Shown here one piece after another: positions 43,491 to 51,499 of a stretch of DNA of 60,192 bases (positions within the stretch are counted from its first letter, which is position 1; every line of letters starts with the position of its first letter). The DNA comes from Oscillospiraceae bacterium (GTDB lineage Bacteria; Bacillota; Clostridia; Saccharofermentanales; Saccharofermentanaceae). The notes beneath the pieces were generated by a model. It saw only the letters and a list, made by a program, of their open reading frames with translations. It searched no databases and was not told the DNA's origin. The stretch spans positions 1-60,192 of the forward strand of contig CADCJM010000003.1 of NCBI GenBank assembly GCA_902801755.1, given 5' to 3'. Position numbers and translations under genes: made by a program.

Positions 43491-44078
43491 TTACTTATCG
43501 GGATGCGCTGCATAGTAATCAGCCAATGCATCCTTGGAATCTTTGTATGCGTCGTCGTTGATTCCGTCGGAGTTATAGTTAATTCTTGTCTTTAACGAAT
43601 CGGTATTGGGGATCGGCAGGCTTACGACCTGATTCTGGTTCGGATCCTGCATTCCGAGCGCGATCGCACGGGCACGGATAACATCCATGTCTGCAACGCC
43701 GTTCGCGTTCTCTTCCGCATTAACGATCTCTCTTTTTACCGTATTGATCTGATCCTTCAGATTTGAATTTCTTGTGAGTCTTCTTGTCTTCTTTTTATGC
43801 TCGAGTCTTGTCTGGGGATCCTCATGCTCCATCGCATAACGGACAGATCTGTCATGAACTTCCTTATAAGAAGCAACACCCTCTAAAGCAGACCTGTCAA
43901 CAGGCTCCTCAATGATCAGGGGTTCGTCTTTAACAAGGTAATCGTCATACGGAATTATCGAGCCTTCAGTATAAGCAAAGTTCTTCTTTCCGGCAGACAG
44001 CACTTCGTCAAGCACCTTATCCTGTGTGCCTACATCGAAGCTTTTAATTTTTCTTTTCGATGCTGTCTTAACTGCCAT
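43491..44078 (-). CDS. FtsL-position coiled-coil protein without a visible membrane helix
   Basis: A 195-residue soluble protein between rsmH and the PBP gene, the standard ftsL position. Residues about 105-137 form a coiled coil (SNLKDQINTVKREIVNAEEN) and end in DVIRARAIALGMQDPNQNQVV, like the C-terminal LGM-P motif of FtsL. A basic patch KKKTRRLTR (95-103) lies where FtsL enters the membrane, but no hydrophobic segment of 15 or more residues exists anywhere. The N-terminal 90 residues are extra and acidic. FtsL identity is inferred from location and motif only. Confidence 0.6.
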   Translation of the reverse strand: MAVKTASKRKIKSFDVGTQDKVLDEVLSAGKKNFAYTEGSIIPYDDYLVKDEPLIIEEPVDRSALEGVASYKEVHDRSVRYAMEHEDPQTRLEHKKKTRRLTRNSNLKDQINTVKREIVNAEENANGVADMDVIRARAIALGMQDPNQNQVVSLPIPNTDSLKTRINYNSDGINDDAYKDSKDALADYYAAHPDK

Positions 44079-44108
44079 TACTGATTCTTACCTTTGCTTA
44101 TATATTTT

Positions 44109-45077
44109 TTAGTTGTACTGCTCGTTATCGTTCCTCTCAAACACTCTGAGCTTCGAGCTTCGGGATCTTGGATTGATCTCTATTTCTTCTTCCGTCGGTT
44201 CGATCGGTTTCTTTGTAATAACCGTTCCCAGAGATTTCTTTCCGCAAACGCATACAGGGAAATCTCTCGGACATGTGCAGGGACTCTCTGCACTTCTGAA
44301 CGCTTCTTTTACGATCCTGTCCTCCAATGAATGGAATGATATGACCGCAAATCTTCCGCCCGGTTTAAGCTTCCTTATACCGTCATTCAAAAGCGTCTCC
44401 AGACCGTCAAGCTCGTGATTTACCTCGATCCTTATAGCCTGGAAGCATCTCTTGGCAGGATGCTGATCCTCGCCTCTGCCGTGACCCGGCATATAATCCT
44501 TTATAGCCTGTGCAAGTTCCGTGGTCCTTGTGAAAGGCTTCGTTCTTCTTCTCTCGACGATACCGTCAGCGATCCTTCCCGCATGATGTTCTTCGCCATA
44601 ATCCCTGAAGATCCTCTCCAGTTCATCTCTTGAATATCTGTTTACGACTTCAGCAGCTGTGAGCCATTCGTCAGGATCCATTCTCATGTCCAGAGGGCCG
44701 TTCTTCATATAAGAGAAGCCTCTCTCGGCTGTATCGAGCTGATATGAGGAAACGCCCAGGTCAGCCATGATGCCGTCGACCTTGCCGATCTTAAGACTGC
44801 GGATAATATCATCTATATCCTTATAATCAGACTTTACCGGCATCCAGTCGATGCCTTCAAAAGCAGCCTTGCGCTCCATGCATGCAGCAAGAGCAGCGCC
44901 ATCCTTATCGATCGATACAAGGATTCCCTGGCCCTTCATTCTTCTCGCTATTTCAGCGCTGTGCGATCCGCCGCCTGCAGTACAGTCGACATAGATCCCG
45001 CCCGGTCTGACGTTCAGCGCGTCAACCGTCTGGTAAAGGAGTACGGGAATGTGATCAAAATCAGAGACCTTCAACAT
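44109..45077 (-). CDS. rsmH: 16S rRNA (cytosine1402-N4)-methyltransferase RsmH
   Basis: A 322-residue methyltransferase. HIPVLLYQTVDAL, the SAM-binding DCTAGGGSHSAEIARRM, GIMADLGVSSYQLD and the later HGRGEDQHPAKRCFQAIRIEVN and VISFHSLEDRIVK are hallmarks of RsmH (MraW). It methylates N4 of C1402 in 16S rRNA. It overlaps mraZ by 17 bases and precedes the FtsL-like gene after 30 bases. A GGAG precedes the ATG. Confidence 0.95.
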   Translation of the reverse strand: MLKVSDFDHIPVLLYQTVDALNVRPGGIYVDCTAGGGSHSAEIARRMKGQGILVSIDKDGAALAACMERKAAFEGIDWMPVKSDYKDIDDIIRSLKIGKVDGIMADLGVSSYQLDTAERGFSYMKNGPLDMRMDPDEWLTAAEVVNRYSRDELERIFRDYGEEHHAGRIADGIVERRRTKPFTRTTELAQAIKDYMPGHGRGEDQHPAKRCFQAIRIEVNHELDGLETLLNDGIRKLKPGGRFAVISFHSLEDRIVKEAFRSAESPCTCPRDFPVCVCGKKSLGTVITKKPIEPTEEEIEINPRSRSSKLRVFERNDNEQYN

Positions 45078-45492
45078 AATACTTCGTCTCCAATCCTTCT
45101 ATGCTGCTAAGATCGTGATCTTCGCTGTCATAGAAACTCTTAGTGCAGATATCCAATTTGCCTGCGTCATTAAATACGCAGATCTCGTCACCGGGCTTAG
45201 CGCCGATCCTGTCCCAAAGCTCGCTGTTAACGGCAATTCGTCCCTGTGAATCAACACTGACTTCGCAGGCTTCGCCGATAATAGCTCTCTTGATCTTACG
45301 GGCGTTAGCATCCATCGTATTAAGTTTGCTGAGCTGAGGCATGATCTTGTTGTCGAAATAATCCTTCGAGTAAACGCAAAGATAGCCGACATCAAGGCTG
45401 TTTGTTACGACAACCTCTTCGCCAAGCAGTTCTTTCTGTTTAGCAGGGATGAAGAATCTTCCCTTAGCGTCTACTTTCTTTACGTCTCTCAT
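45061..45492 (-). CDS. mraZ: Transcriptional regulator MraZ
   Basis: A 143-residue protein with two AbrB-like swapped-hairpin repeats: RDVKKVDAKGRFFIPAKQKELLG and SVDSQGRIAVNSELWDRIG, the double DxxGR signature. MraZ binds tandem repeats upstream of its own operon and represses division and wall genes. A repeat-rich region fitting MraZ boxes lies at 45541-45597 between the promoter and the gene. It is the first gene of the dcw run. Confidence 0.93.
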   Translation of the reverse strand: MRDVKKVDAKGRFFIPAKQKELLGEEVVVTNSLDVGYLCVYSKDYFDNKIMPQLSKLNTMDANARKIKRAIIGEACEVSVDSQGRIAVNSELWDRIGAKPGDEICVFNDAGKLDICTKSFYDSEDHDLSSIEGLETKYYVEGL

Positions 45493-45540
45493 CCTGAGTC
45501 TCTTAAAACTTAATTTTGTGTTAAAGTGAAGGCCGCGGCC

Positions 45541-45597
45541 TCGATTTCAGCCACTTTCCTCCACCAGAATGGGAAATATCTCCCCGAATCACCACAC
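45541..45597 (-). promoter_or_regulatory. Candidate MraZ operator region
   Basis: The minus strand between the -10 box and mraZ contains GTGGTGATTCGGGGAG, CTGGTGGAGGAAAGTGG and CTGAAA. The AAAGTGG and TGGTGG units resemble MraZ boxes described in Firmicutes and Mollicutes, and the position, immediately downstream of the promoter, matches the autoregulatory site of MraZ. Confidence 0.5.
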
Positions 45598-45603
45598 ATC
45601 TGT

Positions 45604-45632
45604 ATTCTATTCGTAATCTTTTTTTAACGCAA
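45604..45632 (-). promoter_or_regulatory. Promoter of the mraZ operon
   Basis: TTGCGT (45627-45632) and TAGAAT (45604-45609) are 17 bases apart on the minus strand, five of six consensus at -10. The transcript would start near 45597, about 105 bases before mraZ. Confidence 0.7.
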
Positions 45633-45840
45633 GGGGTTTTTTGTAATTTCTTGGAAATTTGTTAAAGATTTTTTCCATGTCGTTTTCGGGTGTGCTCTGT
45701 CAGTCAACGGCGCGCGGTTTGCCCGATTGAACAACCTCCGAAAAGTTCCTTTTTCGAGCATATTCAGACAAATTTGCCCTAGTTTTCCCCCAGACCGGAA
45801 AATGACACCTTTTTTCATAGTTGAACGGACTAATGTGCGG

Positions 45841-46114
45841 CGGAATGAACGGCGCCGCCGCATGTTTTGCCGCATATTTGGGCCAAAGATGCCGTTTTGA
45901 ACGGCGAAATGAACGGCACCGCCGCATGTTTTGCCGCATATCAGGCGGAATTCCAGGCGGCGCCTAGAGTTTTGCCTGAAGTTTGGGCGTTTTCGGGTAC
46001 TTTTCCAGGCAGAATTCCAGGCGGCGCCCTGATGTTTAGCCTGAAGTTTGAGCTAAAACCGGTACTTTTCCAGGCGGAATTCCAGGCGGCGTCCTGATGT
46101 TTAGCCTGAAGTTT
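45841..46114. repeat. Degenerate 64-65 bp tandem repeat
   Basis: Units CGGAATGAACGGC...GCATGTTTTGCCGCATAT begin at 45841 and 45905, and units CAGGCGGAATTCCAGGCGGCG...TAGCCTGAAGTTT begin at 45942, 46006 and 46071. Spacing is 64-65 bases within each pair. The two types share the same skeleton (a paired direct repeat, then TGTTTTGCC or TGTTTAGCC). Together with 45660-45840, which contains no gene that I see, it fills the gap between mraZ and the GH32-PfkB gene. Confidence 0.75.
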
Positions 46115-46123
46115 ATCGCGCTC

Positions 46124-46152
46124 AAAAAAACTGCCTCAAGTAATTGAGACAG
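46124..46152 (-). terminator. Intrinsic terminator of the lgt-rodA-GH32/PfkB operon
   Basis: On the minus strand CTGTCTCAA-TTAC-TTGAGGCAG forms a nine-pair stem with one wobble and is followed by TTTTTTT. It lies 36 bases past the GH32-PfkB stop codon. Confidence 0.88.
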
Positions 46153-46187
46153 CACCCATATAGATAAGCATTAATCGATTTTAAGTC

Positions 46188-48452
46188 TTACATTTCACCG
46201 AGCTCCGGATATGACGGAATCGCGCCTTTCCGCTGGACACTTACCGCACAGAAACGGTTGGCGAAGTCCAGGCACTCCTGCAGGACAGAAAGCGGGCAGT
46301 CATTAAGTGACTCCTTCCCTATTCCAAGTGATCTCAGCTTCCAGAGGAACGAACCGATAAAGCCGTCTCCTGCACCTGTGGTATCAACAGCAACGACAGA
46401 AGGACTGACAGAAGACACAGTTCCAAGAGCACTATAGCAGTCAGCACCATCCTTGCCTTTTGTCAGGATAACGAGCTTGACACCACCGACGAACAGCAGA
46501 GGAAGCGCCTGATCAATATCAGAACAGCCGGTAATAAACTCCAGTTCTTCATCAGAGATCTTCAGGATGTCGCACTCGGGCAGGAACTCCCAAATGACTC
46601 TTTTGAGAGCATCCCTGTCATCCCACAGCATGAATCTCAGGTTGGGATCGAAGCTAACGATCGCGCCCTGCCTTCTTGCGATGGTTATTGCAGCGCGGTG
46701 TGCATCCTTCATGGGGAAGTCTCCTAATGACACGCTGCAGAAATGGAGCGCATAGCAGTCGCCCAGCATTTCTTCTGTGACTTCGGATGGCTCGAAAAGC
46801 ATGTCCGCGGAAGGATTCCTGTAGAAAGAATAAGTGCTCTTCCCGTCTGCCGTTTGGCTTACAAATGCGAGTGCGGTATTTGCTTCAGTAGTATAAGAAA
46901 TATAAGAAGTATCAACACCTGCTTCATTCAGCGTTCTTGTAATGACATCGCCGAACGGGTCTTTTCCAAGCTGAGTGATCATGCGGGACTTTCCGCCAAG
47001 TCTGGAGAATGCTCCGCACACATTTGCGGGAGCGCCGCCTGTCGCAGGAGAGAACGAACCTACTTCATGGAATTCGCACCCCTTCTTGTCAGGAATGAAA
47101 TCTATCAGTGCCTCGCCTATAGCAACGAGTGTGTCGTTAAGCCTGAGCCGGCTTACAGAAGCAGAAGCTCCATTAACCGCAGTCTTCACCTGGCGGTGCT
47201 CAGGATAGAACCTCGTACTCATTACATAGCGGCCACCGTTAATATATATTTCCAGAGAAGATACATCAGCGATAATGCGGAGCGATTCAAGAGATGCGAG
47301 CTTTATCTTTCGCTCAGTCCTGCCAAAACCTTCGCCGTTTGTAAAATGAAGGCTTAGTATTCCGCCCTCACGGTTCCAGCAAACTTCAGCGCCGGACACG
47401 CTCACTGATACGTTATCCGTAAAATCAGATGCATTGATCTCGAAAGGCAGGCCTTCCCATGCCTCACCTTCAACAGGCTTTGTATTTTTCTTCAGGGATT
47501 CAAGTTCACGGATAGGATTCTGCAGGATCTTTCCGTCGGGACCGACAGTCAGCTCGCGCGGCAATGTAAGACAATGCTGCCAGCCGAGATCTGTTGTCGG
47601 ATTGGTATATGAATCATCTCCAATTCCCATCCAGCCGATAAGAAGTCTTCTTCCGTCCGGTGCGGTAAATGTCTGCGGCGCATAGAAATCAAAGCCGTAA
47701 TCGAATTCTTCAAAATCACAAAGCTCATCACCTTCGACCTTAAAATATCCGCTCTGGAAGAGATTCTGATATTTGAATTCACCTTGAGGAATCCCCTGAG
47801 GGCAGAACGCGAGGAACTTCCTGTCTTCTATCTCAAAGAGATCGGGACATTCCCACATATACCCCATATCAGGAGCAGAAAAGCATTTCATATATTCAAA
47901 TGAATCAATGTCAGCGCCTTCATACAAAAGCACGCATCCTTTATCATCTCTAGTACGCGCGCCCAAAACCATCTTGTATATACCGTCTTCAAGCCAGACC
48001 TTGGGATCTCTGACGTGGCATGAACAGAAATCAGGATAATCGGAATTCCTGAGAAGAACCTTTTTCGAAGACATGGAAGAGCCGTCAGGAGATGTGACAT
48101 GAATAACATTAGCGCCGCGGCCTTCAAGCACATAGTCGTGATCGCCTTCCTCCATTACGTTGCCTGTGTAAAAGAAATCAATGTGATCTCCTGAAGGCAA
48201 AGCGCAGCCAGAGAATACGCCGTCACGGTCTTCGGGAATGTCGGCATCAAGAACCACGCCTTTATACTTCCACGAGAGAAGATCGGGACTCACATAGTGA
48301 CCCCAGCGTCTTACGCTTTCGCCGCGCGGCGTGCCCGGTGAGTACTGGAAATAAACGTGATAGAAACCGTCAAAAAAGCATAGTCCGTTAGGGTCGTTCA
48401 TCCAACCTTCAGGCGGTTCGATATGAAGATTCTGTCTCCATTTACCCTTCAC
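46188..48452 (-). CDS. Fused GH32 sucrose-6-phosphate hydrolase / PfkB fructokinase
   Basis: A 754-residue two-enzyme chain. Residues about 1-320 are the GH32 five-bladed propeller with WMNDPNG (nucleophile D20), HVRDPKV (D149) and MWECPDLF (acid/base E201). Residues about 330-435 are the GH32 C-terminal beta sandwich. Residues about 440-754 are a complete PfkB kinase: TLVAIGEALIDFIPD, TGGAPANVCGAFSRLGG and DTTGAGDGF with catalytic D696. The pair would hydrolyse sucrose-6-phosphate (or fructans) and phosphorylate the released fructose. The GTG start has GGAGG 7 bases upstream and follows rodA by 15 bases. Confidence 0.88.
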   Translation of the reverse strand: MKGKWRQNLHIEPPEGWMNDPNGLCFFDGFYHVYFQYSPGTPRGESVRRWGHYVSPDLLSWKYKGVVLDADIPEDRDGVFSGCALPSGDHIDFFYTGNVMEEGDHDYVLEGRGANVIHVTSPDGSSMSSKKVLLRNSDYPDFCSCHVRDPKVWLEDGIYKMVLGARTRDDKGCVLLYEGADIDSFEYMKCFSAPDMGYMWECPDLFEIEDRKFLAFCPQGIPQGEFKYQNLFQSGYFKVEGDELCDFEEFDYGFDFYAPQTFTAPDGRRLLIGWMGIGDDSYTNPTTDLGWQHCLTLPRELTVGPDGKILQNPIRELESLKKNTKPVEGEAWEGLPFEINASDFTDNVSVSVSGAEVCWNREGGILSLHFTNGEGFGRTERKIKLASLESLRIIADVSSLEIYINGGRYVMSTRFYPEHRQVKTAVNGASASVSRLRLNDTLVAIGEALIDFIPDKKGCEFHEVGSFSPATGGAPANVCGAFSRLGGKSRMITQLGKDPFGDVITRTLNEAGVDTSYISYTTEANTALAFVSQTADGKSTYSFYRNPSADMLFEPSEVTEEMLGDCYALHFCSVSLGDFPMKDAHRAAITIARRQGAIVSFDPNLRFMLWDDRDALKRVIWEFLPECDILKISDEELEFITGCSDIDQALPLLFVGGVKLVILTKGKDGADCYSALGTVSSVSPSVVAVDTTGAGDGFIGSFLWKLRSLGIGKESLNDCPLSVLQECLDFANRFCAVSVQRKGAIPSYPELGEM

Positions 48453-48467
48453 AAGATGCCTCCGGCG

Positions 48468-49592
48468 CTACATATTACGGTTGATCGAAATATTCAGAAG
48501 AACTCCGAATGCAATATAATTGATGAGCATCGCCGTGCCTCCGAGGCTCATGAACGGCAACGGAATACCGGTGATAGGAAGAAGTCCTACTGCCATGCCC
48601 ATATTCTCAATAAAGTGGAATGCGAAGTAACCTGTAAATCCGGTCATCATGTAGGAAGCGGATTTGGACTTGATCTTTGCAGCAACGTAAAGGCATCTGC
48701 AGAGGAAGAAGAATGCCAGGATGATTACCGTCGTCGTTCCGATAAAGCCCATGTGCTCTGAGATGGCGGCGAAAATAAAGTCACTCTCCTTAACCGGAAC
48801 TGACGTTAAGATTCCGGTGTGGTTGCCGGAAAGACCGCCTGAAGCTATAGCCAGCTTGGACTGCTGGAGATTGTACTCGGACTGAGGTGATGAACCCTGG
48901 AACAGGAGTGATAAGATCCTCTCCTTCTGGTAAGGCTTCAGATAGAATGACCATACCAAAGGAACAACGATAACGACAAAGGATGAGAATGCGAGGAGGA
49001 AGTATCTGTATCTTACTCCCCACGCAAACAGCATGCAGATAAATGTAAATACGATAACCATCGCAGTACCGAAGTCAGGCTGCGAGAGGATAAGGAGCAT
49101 CGGCGGCGCATAAACTGCTGCCATCTTGCCGAAGCCCTTGAGCATGGTTACTTCCTTGTTGTGCATCTGTTCGAAAATATCTGCCGCAACCATTACGAGA
49201 CCGATTTTCGCGAGCTCGGAAGGCTGGAAGTTACCGATGACAGGAAGCTTTAACCATGAGTCCGCGCCCCAGACGCCGGCAAGTGAATAACCGTCGATAG
49301 GAACCAGGACCAGAAGGAAAAGCGCTGCCGCATAGATGATCCTTCCCAATACCTTAAGAAGGTGTTCATCAAGCAAACTGATTATGAGTGCTGCGATAAC
49401 ACCGCCTACGGTAGCTACTATCTGTCTGTAGTAGTTTCCGGGATATGCAGCATAACCTTTGGATAAAACTTTCTGAAGAACATAAAGGCCGATTATCGTC
49501 ATGGTAAGAACCGGAACGACAAGATAATAGTCGACGGCCTTAAGACCGTCTTTCCCGCGAAGTCTTACAACGCCGGAACCAGCCTTACTCAT
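48468..49592 (-). CDS. rodA: SEDS glycosyltransferase RodA
   Basis: A 374-residue SEDS protein with about ten transmembrane helices. VIGNFQPSELAKIGLVMVAADIF, ILSQPDFGTAMVIVFTFICML and LPITGIPLPFMSLGGTAMLIN are the family blocks. Its length lacks the FtsW N-terminal extension, and its neighbour is lgt rather than murG, both pointing to the elongation polymerase. It starts two bases after lgt and is followed by the GH32-PfkB gene. Confidence 0.9.
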   Translation of the reverse strand: MSKAGSGVVRLRGKDGLKAVDYYLVVPVLTMTIIGLYVLQKVLSKGYAAYPGNYYRQIVATVGGVIAALIISLLDEHLLKVLGRIIYAAALFLLVLVPIDGYSLAGVWGADSWLKLPVIGNFQPSELAKIGLVMVAADIFEQMHNKEVTMLKGFGKMAAVYAPPMLLILSQPDFGTAMVIVFTFICMLFAWGVRYRYFLLAFSSFVVIVVPLVWSFYLKPYQKERILSLLFQGSSPQSEYNLQQSKLAIASGGLSGNHTGILTSVPVKESDFIFAAISEHMGFIGTTTVIILAFFFLCRCLYVAAKIKSKSASYMMTGFTGYFAFHFIENMGMAVGLLPITGIPLPFMSLGGTAMLINYIAFGVLLNISINRNM

Positions 49593-49594
49593 TA

Positions 49595-50470
49595 TCAGTT
49601 CTTTTCCTCAATATAAAGTTTTTTGGGGAAACCCCTCTTCTCGATCTTCATGCTTCTTGCAACTGCAATGTAAACAAGAGCTGCAACAACAAGGATGAGT
49701 GACAGGAGCTGTGATGTTCTGATACCGGTGCTGCCGATATAAAGAGAATCTGTTCTCATGCCTTCGATGAAGAATCTTGCTGTTCCGTAGAGTGCGAAAT
49801 ATACGCATGATGTCTCGAAAGGGATCTTCGAATGCTTTCTTACATAGATAAGGATGAAGAAGATCGCAAGGTCAGCCAGAGACTCATAAAGGAATGTCGG
49901 ATGTACAGGCATTGTTGATACGAGCGTAGGACAATTCGAGTTAAGATAGCCTTCGATCGTAGCGCTTGTCATGCCCCAGGGAAGTGATGTATTTGTGCCG
50001 AAGCACTCCTGGTTGAAGAAGTTGCCCCATCTGCCGATAGCCTGTCCCAGAGGAAGGTATACTACGCAGTAATCAGCAAGTTCTCTGAAAGGGATCTTTC
50101 TTATGCGGCACATAACGAGTCCTCCGATGAATACGAGGATTACGCCGCCGTAGATAGCAAGACCGCCGGATCTGAAATCAAAGATCCTCCTTAAGTCCTG
50201 GCCGTAGTAATCCCAGTTGCATGCGACAAAATAAAGTCTGGCGCCGATGATCGCACAGGGAATGATCATGAGGACTGTATCGTAAACGAGAGTCTCCGGG
50301 AAATACAGTTTTTTCGCCTGTTTTACTGCCAGAACAACAGACAAAACGATCGCAAACGCGATCAGAAGACCGTACCAGTAAACTTCAATGCTGCCAAGCG
50401 TAAAAGCGACGGGATTAACATTCACGTCGATTCCAAGGCCCGGAAACTTAACTTCAACTAAGTTCATCAT
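49595..50470 (-). CDS. lgt: Prolipoprotein diacylglyceryl transferase
   Basis: A 291-residue integral membrane enzyme with seven helices. RSGGLAIYGGVILVFIGG and GRWGNFFNQECFG hold the catalytic residues of Lgt. It transfers diacylglycerol from phosphatidylglycerol to the lipobox Cys; two lipoproteins in the window are candidate substrates. ATG 50470 has GGAGG 10 bases upstream, with an ATG one codon later. Confidence 0.93.
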   Translation of the reverse strand: MMNLVEVKFPGLGIDVNVNPVAFTLGSIEVYWYGLLIAFAIVLSVVLAVKQAKKLYFPETLVYDTVLMIIPCAIIGARLYFVACNWDYYGQDLRRIFDFRSGGLAIYGGVILVFIGGLVMCRIRKIPFRELADYCVVYLPLGQAIGRWGNFFNQECFGTNTSLPWGMTSATIEGYLNSNCPTLVSTMPVHPTFLYESLADLAIFFILIYVRKHSKIPFETSCVYFALYGTARFFIEGMRTDSLYIGSTGIRTSQLLSLILVVAALVYIAVARSMKIEKRGFPKKLYIEEKN

Positions 50471-50554
50471 GTATCTATATCCTCCCTGCACCCTTTTGGG
50501 TCAGCAAATCCCTGATATATTACCACAAAATAAATAATATGGCTTTTTAAGGTC

Positions 50555-51499
50555 TCAATTCACGGCTGAATTGAGGTTTTTAATATACTCCAATGCCTGT
50601 TTCTTATTGAGATTTACGGCATTTATCAGCTCTTCCTTTGAAGTCATCTTCGACTCGGGCCTTAAGAAATGCAAAAGCTCTATCTCGAGCTTTGCTCCGT
50701 AAATGTCCTCGTCAAAGTCGAAAATATAGGTCTCGGCCACGTCATTTACCGCATCTTCAAGCGTAGGCCTCCTGCCGATATTGGTAACGCCGTAAAGTAT
50801 CCTTTGCCCCAGCCTTACGCGTGACACATAGACACCTCTTTTAACGACGAACTTGTCTTCAGGAACAATGATATTGGCAGTGGGAAATCCCATCGTCCTT
50901 CCAAGCTGCTTTCCCTGGACACAGCGTCCGGAATAAAAATAATTCCTGCCGCCGCAAAGCTCCCTTGCAAGATCTGCATCACCTTCGGTAAGAGCCTCCC
51001 TGAGCCATGTCGTAGAGATCTTCCTGCCGGTACCTTCATGCAGATGGTCCTTAACCACGATCACGCGGATGTCATTTTCCCCGGCAAAGGCCTTGATCAT
51101 GGCAACATCGCCCCTCGCGCCTTTTCCGAACCTGTAGTCCTCGCCCATGATGAGCGTATCGGCAATACAACGGTAAAGGAGCACGTTCCTCAGATAATCT
51201 TCAGGCTCCATGTCCTTTACTTCATCGAAGTCTAAGACCAGGATCTCGTCAGCACCGGTACGGCTTATAAGATCTGATCTTTCTTCAGATGTATAGAGCG
51301 ATCTGCTGTCCTGCTTGAAAAGATTCCTGAATGTCTGGACCGTAGATGTGAGGCCGTCCCTTTCGGCTGTCATTACAGCCTTCTTAATGATGTCCATGTG
51401 GCCTGAATGAAGGCCGTCAAACATTCCGAGTGCTATCACTCTTCCCTTTGTACCGAGAGGAAGGTCGTTCAGACCATACGTATTGCTTACTTTAATCAT
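50555..51499 (-). CDS. ribF: Bifunctional riboflavin kinase/FAD synthetase RibF
   Basis: A 314-residue protein. The N-terminal FAD synthetase domain has LGMFDGLHSGHMDI (HxGH-type site), and the C-terminal kinase domain has GRTMGFPTANI, the riboflavin kinase motif GxTxGxPTAN. It makes FMN and FAD from riboflavin. It overlaps truB by 8 bases, the usual truB-ribF order. Confidence 0.95.
   Translation of the reverse strand: MIKVSNTYGLNDLPLGTKGRVIALGMFDGLHSGHMDIIKKAVMTAERDGLTSTVQTFRNLFKQDSRSLYTSEERSDLISRTGADEILVLDFDEVKDMEPEDYLRNVLLYRCIADTLIMGEDYRFGKGARGDVAMIKAFAGENDIRVIVVKDHLHEGTGRKISTTWLREALTEGDADLARELCGGRNYFYSGRCVQGKQLGRTMGFPTANIIVPEDKFVVKRGVYVSRVRLGQRILYGVTNIGRRPTLEDAVNDVAETYIFDFDEDIYGAKLEIELLHFLRPESKMTSKEELINAVNLNKKQALEYIKNLNSAVN

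Noticed and set aside
45841..46114. CRISPR array
   Set aside because: Units are degenerate and contiguous at 64-65 bases without unique spacers, and no cas gene is near.
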